Assembly: GCA_013397795.1 (NCBI GenBank)
Contig: VZTJ01000300.1
Span: 2,251,425-2,315,424 of the forward strand
Direction: 5' to 3'
From: Orthonyx spaldingii
Lineage: Eukaryota; Chordata; Aves; Passeriformes; Orthonychidae
DNA length: 64,000 nucleotides
Below are positions 23,201 to 36,600 of this stretch, piece by piece. Every line of letters starts with the position of its first letter. Within the stretch, counting starts at the first letter, position 1. Under the pieces are notes generated by a model that was given only the letters and a program-made list of their open reading frames with translations, ran no database searches and was not told the origin of the DNA. Position numbers and translations under genes: made by a program.

Positions 23201-26200
23201 AGGCATCACAATTGGATGTATCAAAAAGCCCCTTAGAACTTACTCTGTTCTGCACAAGCTCCACTAAACTCTTCAGTGCTGCTCGTGCCCTGTGTCTAGG
23301 TAAATGTCTGTAAGTTAGGACAAATCCTTCTGCTTTAAACTGTTTAATTGCAGAAAGCTTTGAAGAGCTACATTTTTCTATCAGAATGAAGCCATTTCTT
23401 CTGTTTTAGTATTAACTAGTTGTTACGTTCAAGTAAAACTGGTTTGGTTTTTTTTCCCAAAACCTGACCAGGAAGGAGCTGTCCCTGAATGCTAATTTCT
23501 AAAGCTCCATAAAAACACTTCTCTGAAGCAAAGTTATTTTTCTGTGGTTAATAGCAAAATGTCTCCATTTTACACCAGGAAAATCCTACAAAAGCTCACA
23601 GTGACATGGCTTAAAAGTCAGCCAGCCATTTTTACAGCTCCTCCTTTCACCTTAAAAATTGAATTTCCTTTACTTGTATTTCTTTTGCTTCATCTAAATT
23701 TTCATCCTTGGCCACAGATTTTTTTGAACATGAAAATTAGTTACACTTCAGAGTGGTACTTTACAAAATTGTTTTCTTGGAAAGGGAAAGGAAGGAAAAG
23801 CAAAGCAGATATGAGTCTAAAGGTATTGGACTCACATGACCAATTTCCACCCTGCCTGACCACAGGCACAAAACACAAAGTATTATGACAGTCTTGAGAA
23901 TATATGTTTATGTAAATTTTACCTTTTTATCCCAGCTGATAAGGTCCTGGTCATTCCTACCAAAGGACAGGAGCTTTCATGACCATTACTAACCCTTCTG
24001 TGTCCCTCAGCTCCCATGAAGTTGTGTAGCTTGTTGCATTCCTAGGAAGATGCCTGGGTCCCTTTACACTGGACAAATATGGCTTTGAGTACTTCAGAAT
24101 TTAAATACATACTGGCCTCTTGTGGGCTGTGTTGTTACATCCTCTGCACTGGCTTCAGCAGTTTCTCATTCTTGGAATAACAGGATGATAAAATTTCAAG
24201 TATGATGCTAAAAGGAATAAACCTTCTATAGGCCAAAAAGAGAATTTTTATTTAAAAATAAACACTACCTCCCCAATCCCAGGTTTTCTTATGATTGATT
24301 TTGACACCATTTCAAAACTTTGATCAAAGGCAGACAATTTACCAGGGCTTTTTTTTTTTTTTTTTAATGCTAAAACCAAAATATGGACATTCAGGTTTCA
24401 AATAGTTAAACATTCAAAAAATCGTGCTCTGATGTTTAAGTCATTCCCCAGTGCTGCTTTCACATCTCCAGGCTTGGGCTTTATTTTAAAACTGTACATG
24501 CAGCACTTTCTATCATTTCCAAGTCCAGCCTGTTCATTCAGTTACTCAAACAGGGACTCGGTGCTTTAGAAAATCAGTATACAACTTTTAGATTAGAGGT
24601 CATTCTTGAATCAGCTCTCTTCTTTAATAAGTCTAGGATTCTGCCACACTTCTTCATATGGAGGACTTCATTCCCAATGGGAAGGGTACTTCTCAAGGAG
24701 GGAATGAGTTACAGATCTCAGCTTGTGTATTTAGCTCTTTTTTACCTTACTCGTGGTTCACCGCAGCATTGCTGACATAGTGCAGGAGTTTGTTTCAGGT
24801 GGATAAGGCCTATCCATTCTGCAGGACACCAACTACCTATCTTGCTTGCAACAAAAGCTTAACAAGATATAGTGGCAATAAACTGCTTAACTGAGCACAT
24901 CTGATTTCTGTTTGGAACAGAATGCTGTTATCGACTCCATACTTATGTTAAATTCAGTTGAAAAGGGAGTCTAGTGCAGGAGGCACTTGGGTTATGCTCT
25001 GCAAAGCACAGGAACTTAGAAAACCAAAGAACATAAAAATCTAGCCAACATCTACAGGCTGATGGGAATAATTCTATGTGTAAACTCTGGAAAAAGCAAT
25101 GGACACCCCAGCTTCCCAACCCCCTTCCAGGAATATACCACATTATCCTGATGATTTTTTGGATAATTTTTGCTAGTCTAGGAATGAAAGAGGAAGGTGA
25201 AATGTTTAACAAAAAACCAAGAAAAAACAGTGCAGAGGCTGAAACACTGTCAGCTTTTCCAGAGGGCAAAAAACACCACATACAGCCAGCCAAAATAAAC
25301 ATATACTGTTTCACAGGCTAAAGAAAGAATCCAGCAAGACAGACGCTCTGTGCTCCCTTGTCTGGAAGCTTGTGTTCCGTTAACACGGATCAAATCAGAT
25401 GTGTATGGAAATGGGACTCGTCATGTTGTGAAGTGGGTAAGGTGTTGTTTATTGCTTGTTTAATAAATGTATGAAGAAACCAACCTTCACTTATCTCTTC
25501 ACTATTCTACTTCAGGAACAAGAACCCAACTTACCTACGGAGAAACCTGGTTTCTGGACTGGAAGTCATGTTTTCCCCAACAAAAAACAAAACACTGCCA
25601 ACACAATCCAGCTCCTCCCACTTATCCAAACTGACACCCTGACCTTTGTGTTGCCTGAGTGTTTGCTTTCTGTATTCCACACAACATCCTAAAGACCAAG
25701 ATGACAACAGTGAATGTAGTAAAACCAATCACACATGGCTTTCCTTCTTTTGAGATAGGAGTCAAAGCTGATTTACAAGAGGAGGCTTCCATTGTGCATT
25801 ATTAGTTTTGACTTAACTCCTGACAGTCTCCCTTGTGTTCACTTCAGAGGCAAACAAGCTGAACATGCAAAGGAGATCTATGCAGGATTTCCCCCCTCTG
25901 ATTTCTGGAGAGAAGTGTTGCCTTTGCCTTTTCAGAGGAAAGTTGCAGCTGCTACTGGGACATGGGGAGTTGAGGTCAGGCATAACAAAAAGCTTTGACT
26001 CAGGCAAACACAACTGTTTCTCAATGGATAAATGCCATTAGCAAGATGCACATAACTGCAGATTTCTACCCCCAAAATTCTGGGATGAAGACGTATGCAG
26101 AAGAGGTTGAGCCCTCTGAAGAGAGTCTAGCAAGACAGGCTCTGTCCAAGGAAAGAGATGATTTCTGGAAAACACTGGCTATCAACACATTGGATTAAAA

Positions 26201-28989
26201 GTACTGCAATACAGTGACTTATTTAATTCTATTTTAAGCATAAGCAGCAATAGGCAGATAAGAGATCAAGAAGCAACAGGGAACACAAGTTGAGTAGCAT
26301 GGTCCAGCAAAGAGAAAGGGCCAGGAATTGCAATACCCAAGTCCTTTGCCAGACTGTTTAAGCTTTATGTTCTCAAATGTTCACAGCCAGCTCTGGTGCC
26401 AACATGGCTTTTAATTTTGAGTAAATAATTCAGTCTTTCTCTTCATTCAGCTTTGCTATCATCTGAGTAAACCTGACATTGCTGTCCAGCTGGGGATTAC
26501 ATGGCCCACGAGCTTGGGCAGGTCTAATCATAACTCCTTCTGTGATTTTCACACCATGCCACAAGTAGGTAGCATCTGTTGTATTCAGGTGCTGGAGCCT
26601 GATCTCTATCAGTGCCCAAAGGAGAGTGGGAGAGTGGATTCTTCTCTTTCCTTGCATGTAATCAAAGAAATTAACTTCCTTGTGAATATGGGAAAATCAC
26701 TTTGAGACAATAGAAATCAATGCTTATGTTGCCTAGAGTATGCAGTTCTTTGACTGCCTGTACCTTATGCACAAATCTGCAAATGCTGCTTTCATTCACA
26801 TATTTCCTCAGTGCTTTTGAATGGAGAAATTTTTTTTAACTTGCAGGAAAAAAAGCTTCCTTGAGTTGCCCTACTTTATCCCTAAGGTGACAGTCACTCC
26901 TGCAGACACCAGGAAATATGCATCTACAGACTTGGCAGAAGAAACAAGGTTATCCCCCAGGGAATTCAGAAAAAGTGTTCTGTTTTTTCTCCATAGCAAA
27001 TCTATAAAGCATGACTATCTACATGCAAGCTGCAGGATTCCTTCACTGAAGAGACACCAGGGAAGTAATAGGAACCAAGGTCCTGTTTTGTCCTGTCTTT
27101 ATTCTCAAGTCCATTTTGCAACTGCAAATTCACATGTTAAGATTTTTCCGAAGGAGACTACTTATGGAGAAAAAATCCAGAATAGACACTTTTGAAAGTC
27201 TTGAAAGAAATGCAGTTCTCTTCCCTACATGACTACTAGGTAGCTGACATTTCAGAATAATTTGATCAAGTCATCTTTGTCTTGATCCTTCAGAGAGCGA
27301 GTTGTGCTTTATCTGGGGACAACTCTTACACTCAAATGCAATCTTAGTTTTTGTTTTTACATACCTTTGGTATCTGCTGATCTCAGACTACCTGCACGAG
27401 GACAGAATGTGCCATTAGTCCGTTACCATGACAGAAACAGAAACATGATAAAACTGCTTAAGCGTCGTGACCATCGACCAAACGATCAGCAAACAACCAA
27501 GGCACTGAGCTAGGTTCTGCCCTGTTTGAAGTCTGAAAGAGCTTATGAAACAGAAGACATCACAGCTGGTTATAAATAAAATCATCTCACGTTTGTTATA
27601 TGCTTACCCACCTGGAGAGAGAAATTCAGTCCTCTGGGAAACGACTGTGTTGTAGGTACTAATGCTGTAGTCTCTGGTACAAAGAATCCCAGGCAGCGAG
27701 CAGGAGAGAGTGGATGAAGTATGCTTGGAATTTTCATTTAATAGAGAAAGAGTGAAAAGACAAGTCTAGCAGGAAACATAGCTTAGCTGAGTTCCTATTG
27801 TCAGCTCAGTTTCAAACACACTGATTACAGAAGCAGCAGCCCCACTCATCTCAAGTGCTTGCACACGGCCAGAGCTCCTTTCTGCTAATCTTAAGCACTT
27901 CTTAAGGCTACCTCTGCTGCCAGAGGAAATCAGACCAGCTGATAAAAGACCAGATCTCAAATTCTATTTAAGAAAAAAAGAGAAAGAAATATGTTAACTA
28001 TAAAAAGGCCAAAGAGTAAATAGGAGGATTAGCTCCAAATCTGATAGACAACGCTTCGAGAGGCATTTGAATATTTTGATCCTGACCAAGTGGTATTGCT
28101 CTTGCCTGGTATGAGGTGGCAGCAGTGCAGCCCTCATCACCAGAGCATGCAATGAGGCTGTTAACGTGCGTTGTAGCAGTGAATTGATGCCAAACAACCT
28201 GATTGTATCAACGACCATGCTCTCAGGACATTCCACACGTGTAGAATGGGAGTGGACAGCAGGCCAGATTTCCTTCATTGGTATAAATCATTCACTTCTA
28301 CTCAAGTCAGTGAAGCACTGCCAACTAACACCTGCTGAGGATCTGTGCAAGGACCTCAAGGTCAGTATCTTAGAGCCTTTTATACCTTGTCTGCCATACA
28401 GCTATTCTCTTCTAGAAAATCTCCTTGTGAAGGAGGCAACTTATACACTGAACTTACGTCCTATATGCACACCGCTCTCAATCATCAACAAATATTCTTT
28501 AGCAGATGCATGGGAAGCTGACGACAGAGCAAGTAATTTTATTCACTGAGTCAGTTTTGACACTGAAGGGCACTGAACAGCTGAAAAACATTCATAGGGA
28601 GTTCCACTTTCAATGTTATTCAGAATATCAGTGGTTATTTCGTTATTTTTCAGGAGTGCTTAGATGGAATAGCTTTACCCCTTTGAAAAAGTTGGTAGCA
28701 CAAAGGAGAATATAGCTATTAATATTTACATAAAACTAACAGTCATGTTATGCTCAAAAGCTTAAGTTTATTGCTCTCTTTAATAACTATCACCAGTATT
28801 TTAAAAAAGAATGCCAGTTCTTCCTGCTAGCTTCTCACTGAAGGAAATATTTTAAATACAGCAATAAAATCAAGTAGTTTAAAGATAACACATTTTGCCA
28901 CACATTCATGCAAACCCTGCAGACAGGATTTTTACAGGTTCATGGATACAGAATAAACACAAAGATGTGTACTGAAATATTGGGAAACT

Positions 28990-29095
28990 TTCCCCACAGT
29001 GATGAAGTTGTAGGCGTAACATTTCAGGCCTTACCCTGCACCTGCTGACGTCAATGGCAAAACATCAGTGGGAGCAGGATCAGCCCTTATTGTAC
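28990..29095. repeat. Possible ancient amniote repeat (TGACGTCAATGG type)
   Basis: CTGCTGACGTCAATGGCAAA followed by AGTGGGAGCAGGATCAGCCC resembles a reptile/bird relic with a TTGACTTCAATGGGAGCAGGAT core. Family not named. Confidence 0.35.
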
Positions 29096-29409
29096 TGAGA
29101 GCTGCTTTACCTTCTCCTGATTAGGAAGTGCAGTAAATTGGCAGAATCTTCTGCACAATAGAAGCAGTGGGTTTTGGATATTGTTACAAATAAAGAGAAG
29201 CAAAAATATTTTTAGTAGGTCATTAGAGCTTCTATTCACAAAATACTCATCTTTCATGTTAAGAATTCTGCGTGCCTTCATTTTTCTCTGCTCAGTGAAG
29301 CCCTGAAATGTGTGCTTACCTCTAAGTACTAAACACAAACTACACTCTTCCCAGCCTGATTGAAGCCTAAACCAAAAAGCCCAGACAGCAGTCTGTATTA
29401 CTGAAAAGG

Positions 29410-29480
29410 AAACACTGCTGCCTGGACCAGTGGTTAGAGTGGGCTAATGATTGTCTAAATTTGGTTCGAGGGCAAATTTG
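29410..29480 (+). repeat. tRNA-like SINE head with A and B boxes
   Basis: CCAGTGGTTAGAGTGGGCTA and, 20 bp on, GGTTCGAGGGC resemble the pol III A box and B box of a tRNA-derived SINE such as MIR or a related amniote family. No intact tRNA cloverleaf can be folded, so it is not a tRNA gene. Confidence 0.45.
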
Positions 29481-29616
29481 TCACAAAGCAGCCAACAAGT
29501 TCATTCTGATTTTTTTTAAAGCTGCCTTTAGGATTTGCATTAATTTTAATAGGCACCGGACACATAGTTACCCTCAAAGCTTTGAAACAAGTATAAATTC
29601 ATAGCATACAAGTGAT

Positions 29617-30519
29617 TTTATTAATAGATTTTTAATAAAGATGAACTAAAAAAATTCCTCACCTGATTTTGAATCTCAGCTTTCAGGAGAAATAGTATTC
29701 AGATTGTGTTCTGACTGTAAAAATAGAAACTATTTGCAGAAATACAATCTGTTTGCTAGATGACTAAGATGCCCAAATATTGACAAAGAAAAGGTAAAGC
29801 GTGAAGCATTTATGTTCAGATTAATGTCTACTCAGATGCACCCAGCTGTCATGATACTGGGGCACACTGCTGGTAAGAATTCGAGGCAAGAATTTGACTC
29901 ACGTCATTGAAATATTTTTGCCCCCTTAGTTCTGATAACACTGGTAGTGGACTGCTTTAGAAAACATAAACAAGCAAACATGATGTGTGAAACATCATTT
30001 CAATATGGATCTACTTGAGTCTTTCAATGCAGAGGCTCAGAAGGTTTACGATACACACAGTATTCGGTAATTTTATATGTAAAAACAATCAGAAAGAGGC
30101 AAAAATTTACTTTCAAGCTTAGTCAACATACGGCACATTTCAGCATGACAATTCAAAAAGTTTCACACTGTATTTGGATATATTAGCAATGACCTTTTAA
30201 AAAATAGCAAACTGAAGACAGTGGATTTTTTTCTAGTTTTTTTCCCTTGCTTTTGTAACAAATGAAGCTACTATCATTATTTACAGTATAAATAAGCCTT
30301 TTTTGGTGAAGATTATGTCCTGTCACATATGTTTAAGACAAGGCGTACCTCAGCTCTTAAATGTCAATGCAAACAAGAGCATAAAAGCAATATCAAAGTA
30401 AAATAATATCTTTCCAGCTAAGACAGCCAGGTTACCACGTGTCTCTTATCAGATCTGAAATACATCTGAACGCAGTCAAAAGGTCTCTTGGCTTTAGCCT
30501 CTAGGAATATCATGAACAC
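29617..30519 (-). other. PTPN5: PTPN5 3' UTR (inferred)
   Basis: This is AT-rich sequence after the PTPN5 stop. The first canonical AATAAA I found on the minus strand lies at 29617-29622, about 0.9 kb past the stop, a reasonable 3' UTR length. The true cleavage site may be further on; another AATAAA occurs near 28,768. No repeat or second gene is visible in this stretch. Confidence 0.45.
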
Positions 30520-30613
30520 TTATTCTTCTGCTGCTCTAGAAAGCTGTTTTCCGTATAAGCTCATGACATGATGGACAAATTGATACTGTTCACAAGTCTG
30601 GATCATTCCTCCC
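30520..30613 (-). CDS. PTPN5: PTPN5 terminal coding exon 12: Q loop and C-terminus
   Basis: The exon is 94 nt. It completes Arg and encodes GGMIQTCEQYQFVHHVMSLY, then GKQLSRAAEE and TAA. Gln513 of the Q loop positions the hydrolytic water. The C-terminal wording SLY-GKQL differs from the mammalian SLY-EKQL by one residue. Acceptor is CTTTCAG. Confidence 0.96.
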
Positions 30614-33600
30614 CTGAAAGGCAAGAAAAAAAGGGGAGGGAAACGGCAGTCTTATTACATGCAAATACATGACGAAATGGCACAGCTAACATGAAGCTTG
30701 TGCACCACACCAGAGGTCTATTCCAAAGCTTTCTGAAATGATTGAGAAGTGCAGCTGGATTGTAGCCAGCTTCAAGTCTGACCTTGAGCTCCATTTTGAA
30801 AGTCTCTGCCAAGCAAGGAACAGAAGGTAGTGAGAACAGGAATGGGCCTTGCATTCATTTTCCTGAGGCCCTCCTCCAGGAAGGCATCACCATCACCATT
30901 TACTCTCACATTACCTGAACACCTGTACTCCAAGAACCATTCCATGCAAAGCAATTCCCACCCCAAAGCCCTAGAGAGACAGATGGAAGCCGGAGACTAA
31001 AGAGGGGGAAGTAGCTTATCCAAGACTACACAACTTCACTAGGGACTGAATTTGAGACCAAAGAGGGCCAGCCCAAACCAGACCAGCCCAGACAACTGAT
31101 GTAACTTTCCCATTCTGCAATGGGGATTCTCTCCTCTGTGCCATCCCATATCATGCTTTTGTCAAGTTAACCACAGAACTAGGGATGGCCAGCAGGATTT
31201 TGGAACACACAATGTTACTTTAGAAAGGACAACTCAGATTTTTAACTGAGTTAACTGTTGTGCACATCTTGAAAGGAAAAGACCCTCCAGCACAGCAACC
31301 TGTTGTGGTTTGGCTTATTTTTCAGCTTTTACGGTTCTCTTTAAAACTGAAAACCTGAAAGGAAATGCAAGCAGGAGCAAAAGTAGTTTGATTTTCCATG
31401 TGTCATTAGCCTGTGTATTTCTGTAAGTAGCATATTAACCAACACATGAACACTACAGGGGGAGACAGAAATGAACAAAACCAATCAGGATGAAGTTGTT
31501 CATTTTAAGCAAATTCTACTAACATTTGAAATTTTGCTAAGAGTACTCCCAAAAACATGATATGATTTCTTGACAATCCATTATAAAGACAATTAAACCC
31601 TGTGGCTCAAACTCACAGTAAGAGTATGCAGAATTGTGCCAGCACTGGTGCACAGATCCCAGCAGCACAGTGCCAAAAGGAGGCTGAAATGATGAGTGGG
31701 GTTGAGGAACATGGGAACCCGTGGGTGACTGGAGCCAACCAGACTGTGTTAGTCTGAGGAAGAGCATATGTGGTGTATTCCCTTAGAAACCTCACCAGAG
31801 GAAATTAATGAAAAGTTGCTTCCTCTGAGCCAAATGGGTAGCAGACTACTACCACCCTCCTTGGGGACTGCCCTTTTCTACAGGGTCAGCTTAACCATTA
31901 TGGGTCACACAGGAGCCATACCAGTAAGGGGGAGGTGAGTGGGCAAGACAACCTTGTCCTTCAGCTGTTGCACTTACTTTGTTAAGCAGCTGCTTGAAAT
32001 AATGCTTAACAATGAGCAGGGAAGGGCAAGGACCTATTCTCCAACCTCTTATCAACTAGCAAAGGTGAGAAACACACATGGTGTTTCTAAAAAAAATATT
32101 CCCTAGCTGAGCATCTCCTCCCCATCTGCTCTGCTTAATACAAGCTCACAGTTGATCTGTTTCTGAGTCCCTCTGTGCTCCTCACAGCACTGAAATATAT
32201 TGATGTCAGACTGTGACACACAAGGAACATTAGTCATATCTGACAACTTCTCCCCAAGCAATTCCATTAACAGTGGGGTTGCACCCTGAAATTGTAGCAA
32301 CAGAAGCACTAGGGTGGCCATTGAGTTTCAGACCACAGGAAATTATTTTCCTTTTTATCCGCTTCCCTGCTATGTGGTGGCTTCCTCCCTTGCCACACAT
32401 ATGCACACCATGACATGTGCTTGCTGTCCAGGCTTTGGCACAGAATTCTGTTTTCACCCCTATTTGCTACAGAAACCTTTGAAATCTGAGTTGCATTGTG
32501 GGCAACGACAGCAAATATCTCTCAGCACTGTGGGAAGGATGCAGGGATGACTACTTCCTCTCCTTAGTCATACTAGGTTATTTTACGACCATCTGTTGGC
32601 CACTGATGCAAAGCCCAGTGCACAGAACTTTTCCAAGGGATCTGTGAGAGAATGAAGTTATGGTAAAACACATTTGTTTTCTCCATACCCATGGCAACCT
32701 CAAAGGTGGTTCTCAGGCCTAATGACAAACTCTCTACTTCTGTGTGAAGCAGGGAGGTGCATTCCTTCACACATCTGCTCTGGCCTGCATCCAGTTCTCT
32801 TCCTTACTCCCTGGTGACTCCCTCCCATCCTAGACAGTAAAGATAAGGCAAGAGGAGGAGACATCAGAGTCCTCACTCCTACAGCTGCTTGGACACTGTC
32901 TCAACCCCTCATGCTACTTTTGAAGTCTCCTGAAGATTTTGTGAGGGGTTAGCGAAAATGAGAGTGGGTGGCAGCATGACTTCCAAGAGATTACAAGCCC
33001 TATTTTTCAGTCCTTGAAGAAATCATGCTTTTCTGTAGGAAGGATGGTGATCTGCTTTCCATCTTGAGTATTTTACCCCATGACATTTAAATGGCTTTTA
33101 TCTATCCCATCCCACTCCTGAGAGCTATATGGCAGCTACAGTGGTTCCTGCAGTCTTCATTTCCCCCTATGGTGTCCTTTAAGTGCAATTTCTCGTCTTC
33201 AGAGTCTAAAAATGACTGCCAGTTCCCCTCTCCCTTCAAAGCTAGTATTTGCAATCGGTCTACTGTATCACACACATTTGTAAGCAGGCGCCATCAACCT
33301 TCATTTGTGTGGCGATTTTCCTGTGTAACATTAGTCACAGAGACAAGATATTTCAAATCCAGACAGATATTTCACTGGACCATGGATAATCAGCAGTCAC
33401 TATTCATATTCCGGTTTTCTTTTTCTCAAGACGCCTTTCCTTGTCTGGGCTAAAATCCACTGAAATAGCCAAATCTCTAAGCCCCTGCAGGTCCCTGTCT
33501 ATCAGAGCCTCAGCAGGGCAGCAAACATTTCATTTTTGGCCTCCCACTGAGCATAATTTCTTCTCTGAAATAAAGTTCAGCGTGGGGTTGAAGTTCTTTT

Positions 33601-36600
33601 TTTTTCCCCTCAGAAAAATCTTTGGTATGTTTTTCGTGACATCTCTTCCCCCGACTACATTTATCATTATCATTAGAGAGAGCACTGAGACATGTTTTGA
33701 TGGCACTTGAAACCAGTGGGAGAGGAAAAATAACATCTCTGGTACAAAATTCAAGTCTGTTTACTTCATAATCAAACTCAAGGTGGTGAGTTAAGAAATG
33801 CTTAACTGGAAACCATTGAATTCGTAGAGATTTTCACAGCTCTTTTCATATGTCTGCCAACACTTCAGGTTGTGCACTCTCCCTCCTCCAAGCAATGTCT
33901 CTCCCTGCATTGCTCATAGCTCCAATATACGAGACCAGTTTTCATTACTCCTCCTGGGAGGAAAGTGATGATCTGTGGCTCTGAACATAAGTATAGCAGA
34001 TCTTTGAGCCTTTGCTTCTGTATGAACATGGAGCCAACTCCTCAGCTGGTAAAAGGTCACCCCTTGCTGTGTGGAGATGGGCAACTGTGCGGACTTTGAT
34101 GCCAGCTGTGAATCTAACTCAGTTCTAGGGCCGTTCATTAAAATTACTCCTCAGACAAAGGTTACAAGCCAGAACTGCGTAGAACAACTTCCTTTGAGGA
34201 ATGTTCTCTCTTGGCCTCCACTTGGGTTTGTACTTCCCCTCCTCCTATTTGTTTCTCCTTAAATAAGGGGAAATATCACCATTTTTCTTGTTATTTTTCT
34301 GGAAAAGAAACAGGCTTTCTTACCTGTCTAACCGTAACTGGCAGGCTGTTCGCAAAATGTCAACTATGCCCTCGTTCTTCAGCTGTTTACAGCAGACACT
34401 TGTGGCAATAAAGCAACCAGTCCTCCCGATGCCTGCACTAAGGAAGGGAAAAGCAGAGAGAGGCAGTGGAGATGTCAGAAGGACTTTGGAACTTTCTTGT
34501 CCAATGACTGCCACTAAACCAGCACAGACCCCATCATCCCTTTTGTCCCTCTGACCTTTGCCAGCTGGGTGCTTCCAGATGGAAAGCTATCACTAGGAAA
34601 AGATACTTGGGTGGGATGACATGATTAAGTGTGGGGTACTCACAGCAAAAGGATGAACATTGCAAATACAGTGCTAAAAATGGACTATTAGATACTGTTT
34701 GACCCAATAGGTTGTTGAACCACTGAAAAAAAAAGCAGTTAAACTGTATTTCTTAGTAGATTTGGTTTGACAGAAACCCTTGCTTTGAAGACAAACTTTG
34801 CTTTGAAATTCTCAATTCTAACATCTTCTTCAAAAGTTATTTTCATTCACAGGTAGAGTAAAAAAAAACCCCAGCCCTTGGTTAAATAATTAGAGCTAAT
34901 AGCAGTATAGTAAGTACTCTGGAATAATTTCTTGACACAACTACAAGAAATCCTGCTTTCATTTACATTCTGAGAAAGTCATAATATAAAACCACTGGCA
35001 ACAATTGTTTAAGCAGCACTGGAGTTCATGGTTCACAGCTGCTCACAAGGCCTTCATCTTCCACTTGGCCATAACAAAACAGACCACAGCACACAGCTGC
35101 TGAAACTCTTTCCTGTCCAGAGACCTCAGAGTTTTGCAAAGGGAGGGAACAGCACCCATTTTTAGATAAAGGACACAGCACTTGTCCCAGGACAAGCTGC
35201 AGGTCTCTCAATGGCTGAGACAGCGTCATAATCCCTGCAAGACTGCCCAAGGGCGGCACATTATTCACATAGAACACTTTATAATCCTATCACTATGCCT
35301 CTCAGTAGTTTTTTTCAAATAAAAATGCCCCATTTCTCCCCAGATTATTACTGTGTCATGGGAATGACACCATAAAAGAGGACAAAACAAATATGCAAAG
35401 CAAGAGTGACATGGTAACCAGCAACAGATACCACAGTGCTTTAAGGAGCTCCTAGAGAGTCACAGACCTCCATGGACCCTCTTATAAACAATTTCTTATT
35501 TTTATCTGAGCTCTCCCCAGTTTTTAAACATCTGTTTTAAAACACAAACTAGATGTGGTATCACACAAGCATTTTAATAGTGATTACTCCATATTAGCTT
35601 ATAGTCGGATCTTTGATGACACCAGGCTACCAACCATTTGTGCCAAGAGGCTCTTTAAAAACATTCTCATTGTATAATACCCATTTATTATGGCTTTTGG
35701 AGAGCAACCATCTGCTGTTTCCTAGAAAATATTATGCAAAATTAAGTAAAATTCCGTACAAAAATCAATTTGGCAAAACGTATGTTATTGCAATTATGGA
35801 AGATTACCCTGGCAAGACAACTGCATCTCTTGTCAGGCTTTCTGCTATTTACCTGGAATAACTGTTTTGAGAATAGACTGTAGTTTCCAAGTAATCACAT
35901 TCAACCTTTCTAAACACTGGCAAAACACGGCTTCCTTTTAGACCTCTGGAACTTCTCCAATTTTCCAAGAACTATAATTTATCTATACTAAACTTTAATG
36001 GTTTAGAGTGTGTGAACCAACTTTTTAAAAACACTCTTGGATGAAAATATACCAGCATATCTGATTTAATAGTGGTTGTTGAAGCTTAACATGCTCCCTA
36101 GTTAGCAGTGCAAAAGAACATACCTCATAATGTCTACAAATGATAAGTACATCATCCCACTTCTTTCTGAGGACAGAAGAGAAGCATCTACTCTCATCTA
36201 TTTTTATTCTGCTCTGATGGATAATTACAATTTTCTCATCAGGCATCAAACCACTGTAAAGACTTTGCTCCTTCCATTTAAGTTTTTCACTTCGCCAGGG
36301 ATTTTTAGTGATACTTCAGTTTTACTGTCAATTGCATATGTTTCCTGACTATTGATTAGTACTTGCTACAATCAGCTTTGCCACTCTTTCATTTATGTGT
36401 TATACTTAAATTATTGTCTTTGGCCTAATAATGATTTATTTTTAAAAAGGAAGCAAAGAAGGAATCTACAACACGGGGAGGGGGTTGAGCTTAAAGTTGA
36501 ATGTTCTTATTCTTCTGCTTGCATGTGTCTTCCTACTCAATTTCACCTAAAGTATGTTAATCTTTGCTAACTTGGCTGTTAAAAGACAATTAAAGGCATA

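Larger units (their letters stand above)
22829..29616. other. Interval between PTPN5 3' end and the IGSF22-like locus
   Basis: AT-rich sequence with a poly(T) run (about 24349-24365), SINE relics listed above and scattered short open frames. I saw no exon with homology on either strand. The missing 5' exons of the decayed gene would be expected here. Confidence 0.5.

Noticed and set aside
24943..25314. 123-codon open frame on the minus strand
   Set aside because: Low-complexity hydrophobic reading with no family resemblance; lies between the two loci without supporting signals.
26430..26657. 75-codon minus-strand open frame
   Set aside because: Not an Ig or FN3 reading and not recognised; treated as chance.
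27766..27960. Minus-strand open frame as possible first exon of the decayed Ig/FN3 gene
   Set aside because: Strand and place would fit, but there is no domain and no clear donor.
29410..29480. A functional tRNA gene
   Set aside because: Only A/B-box-like strings are present; acceptor and anticodon stems do not pair.
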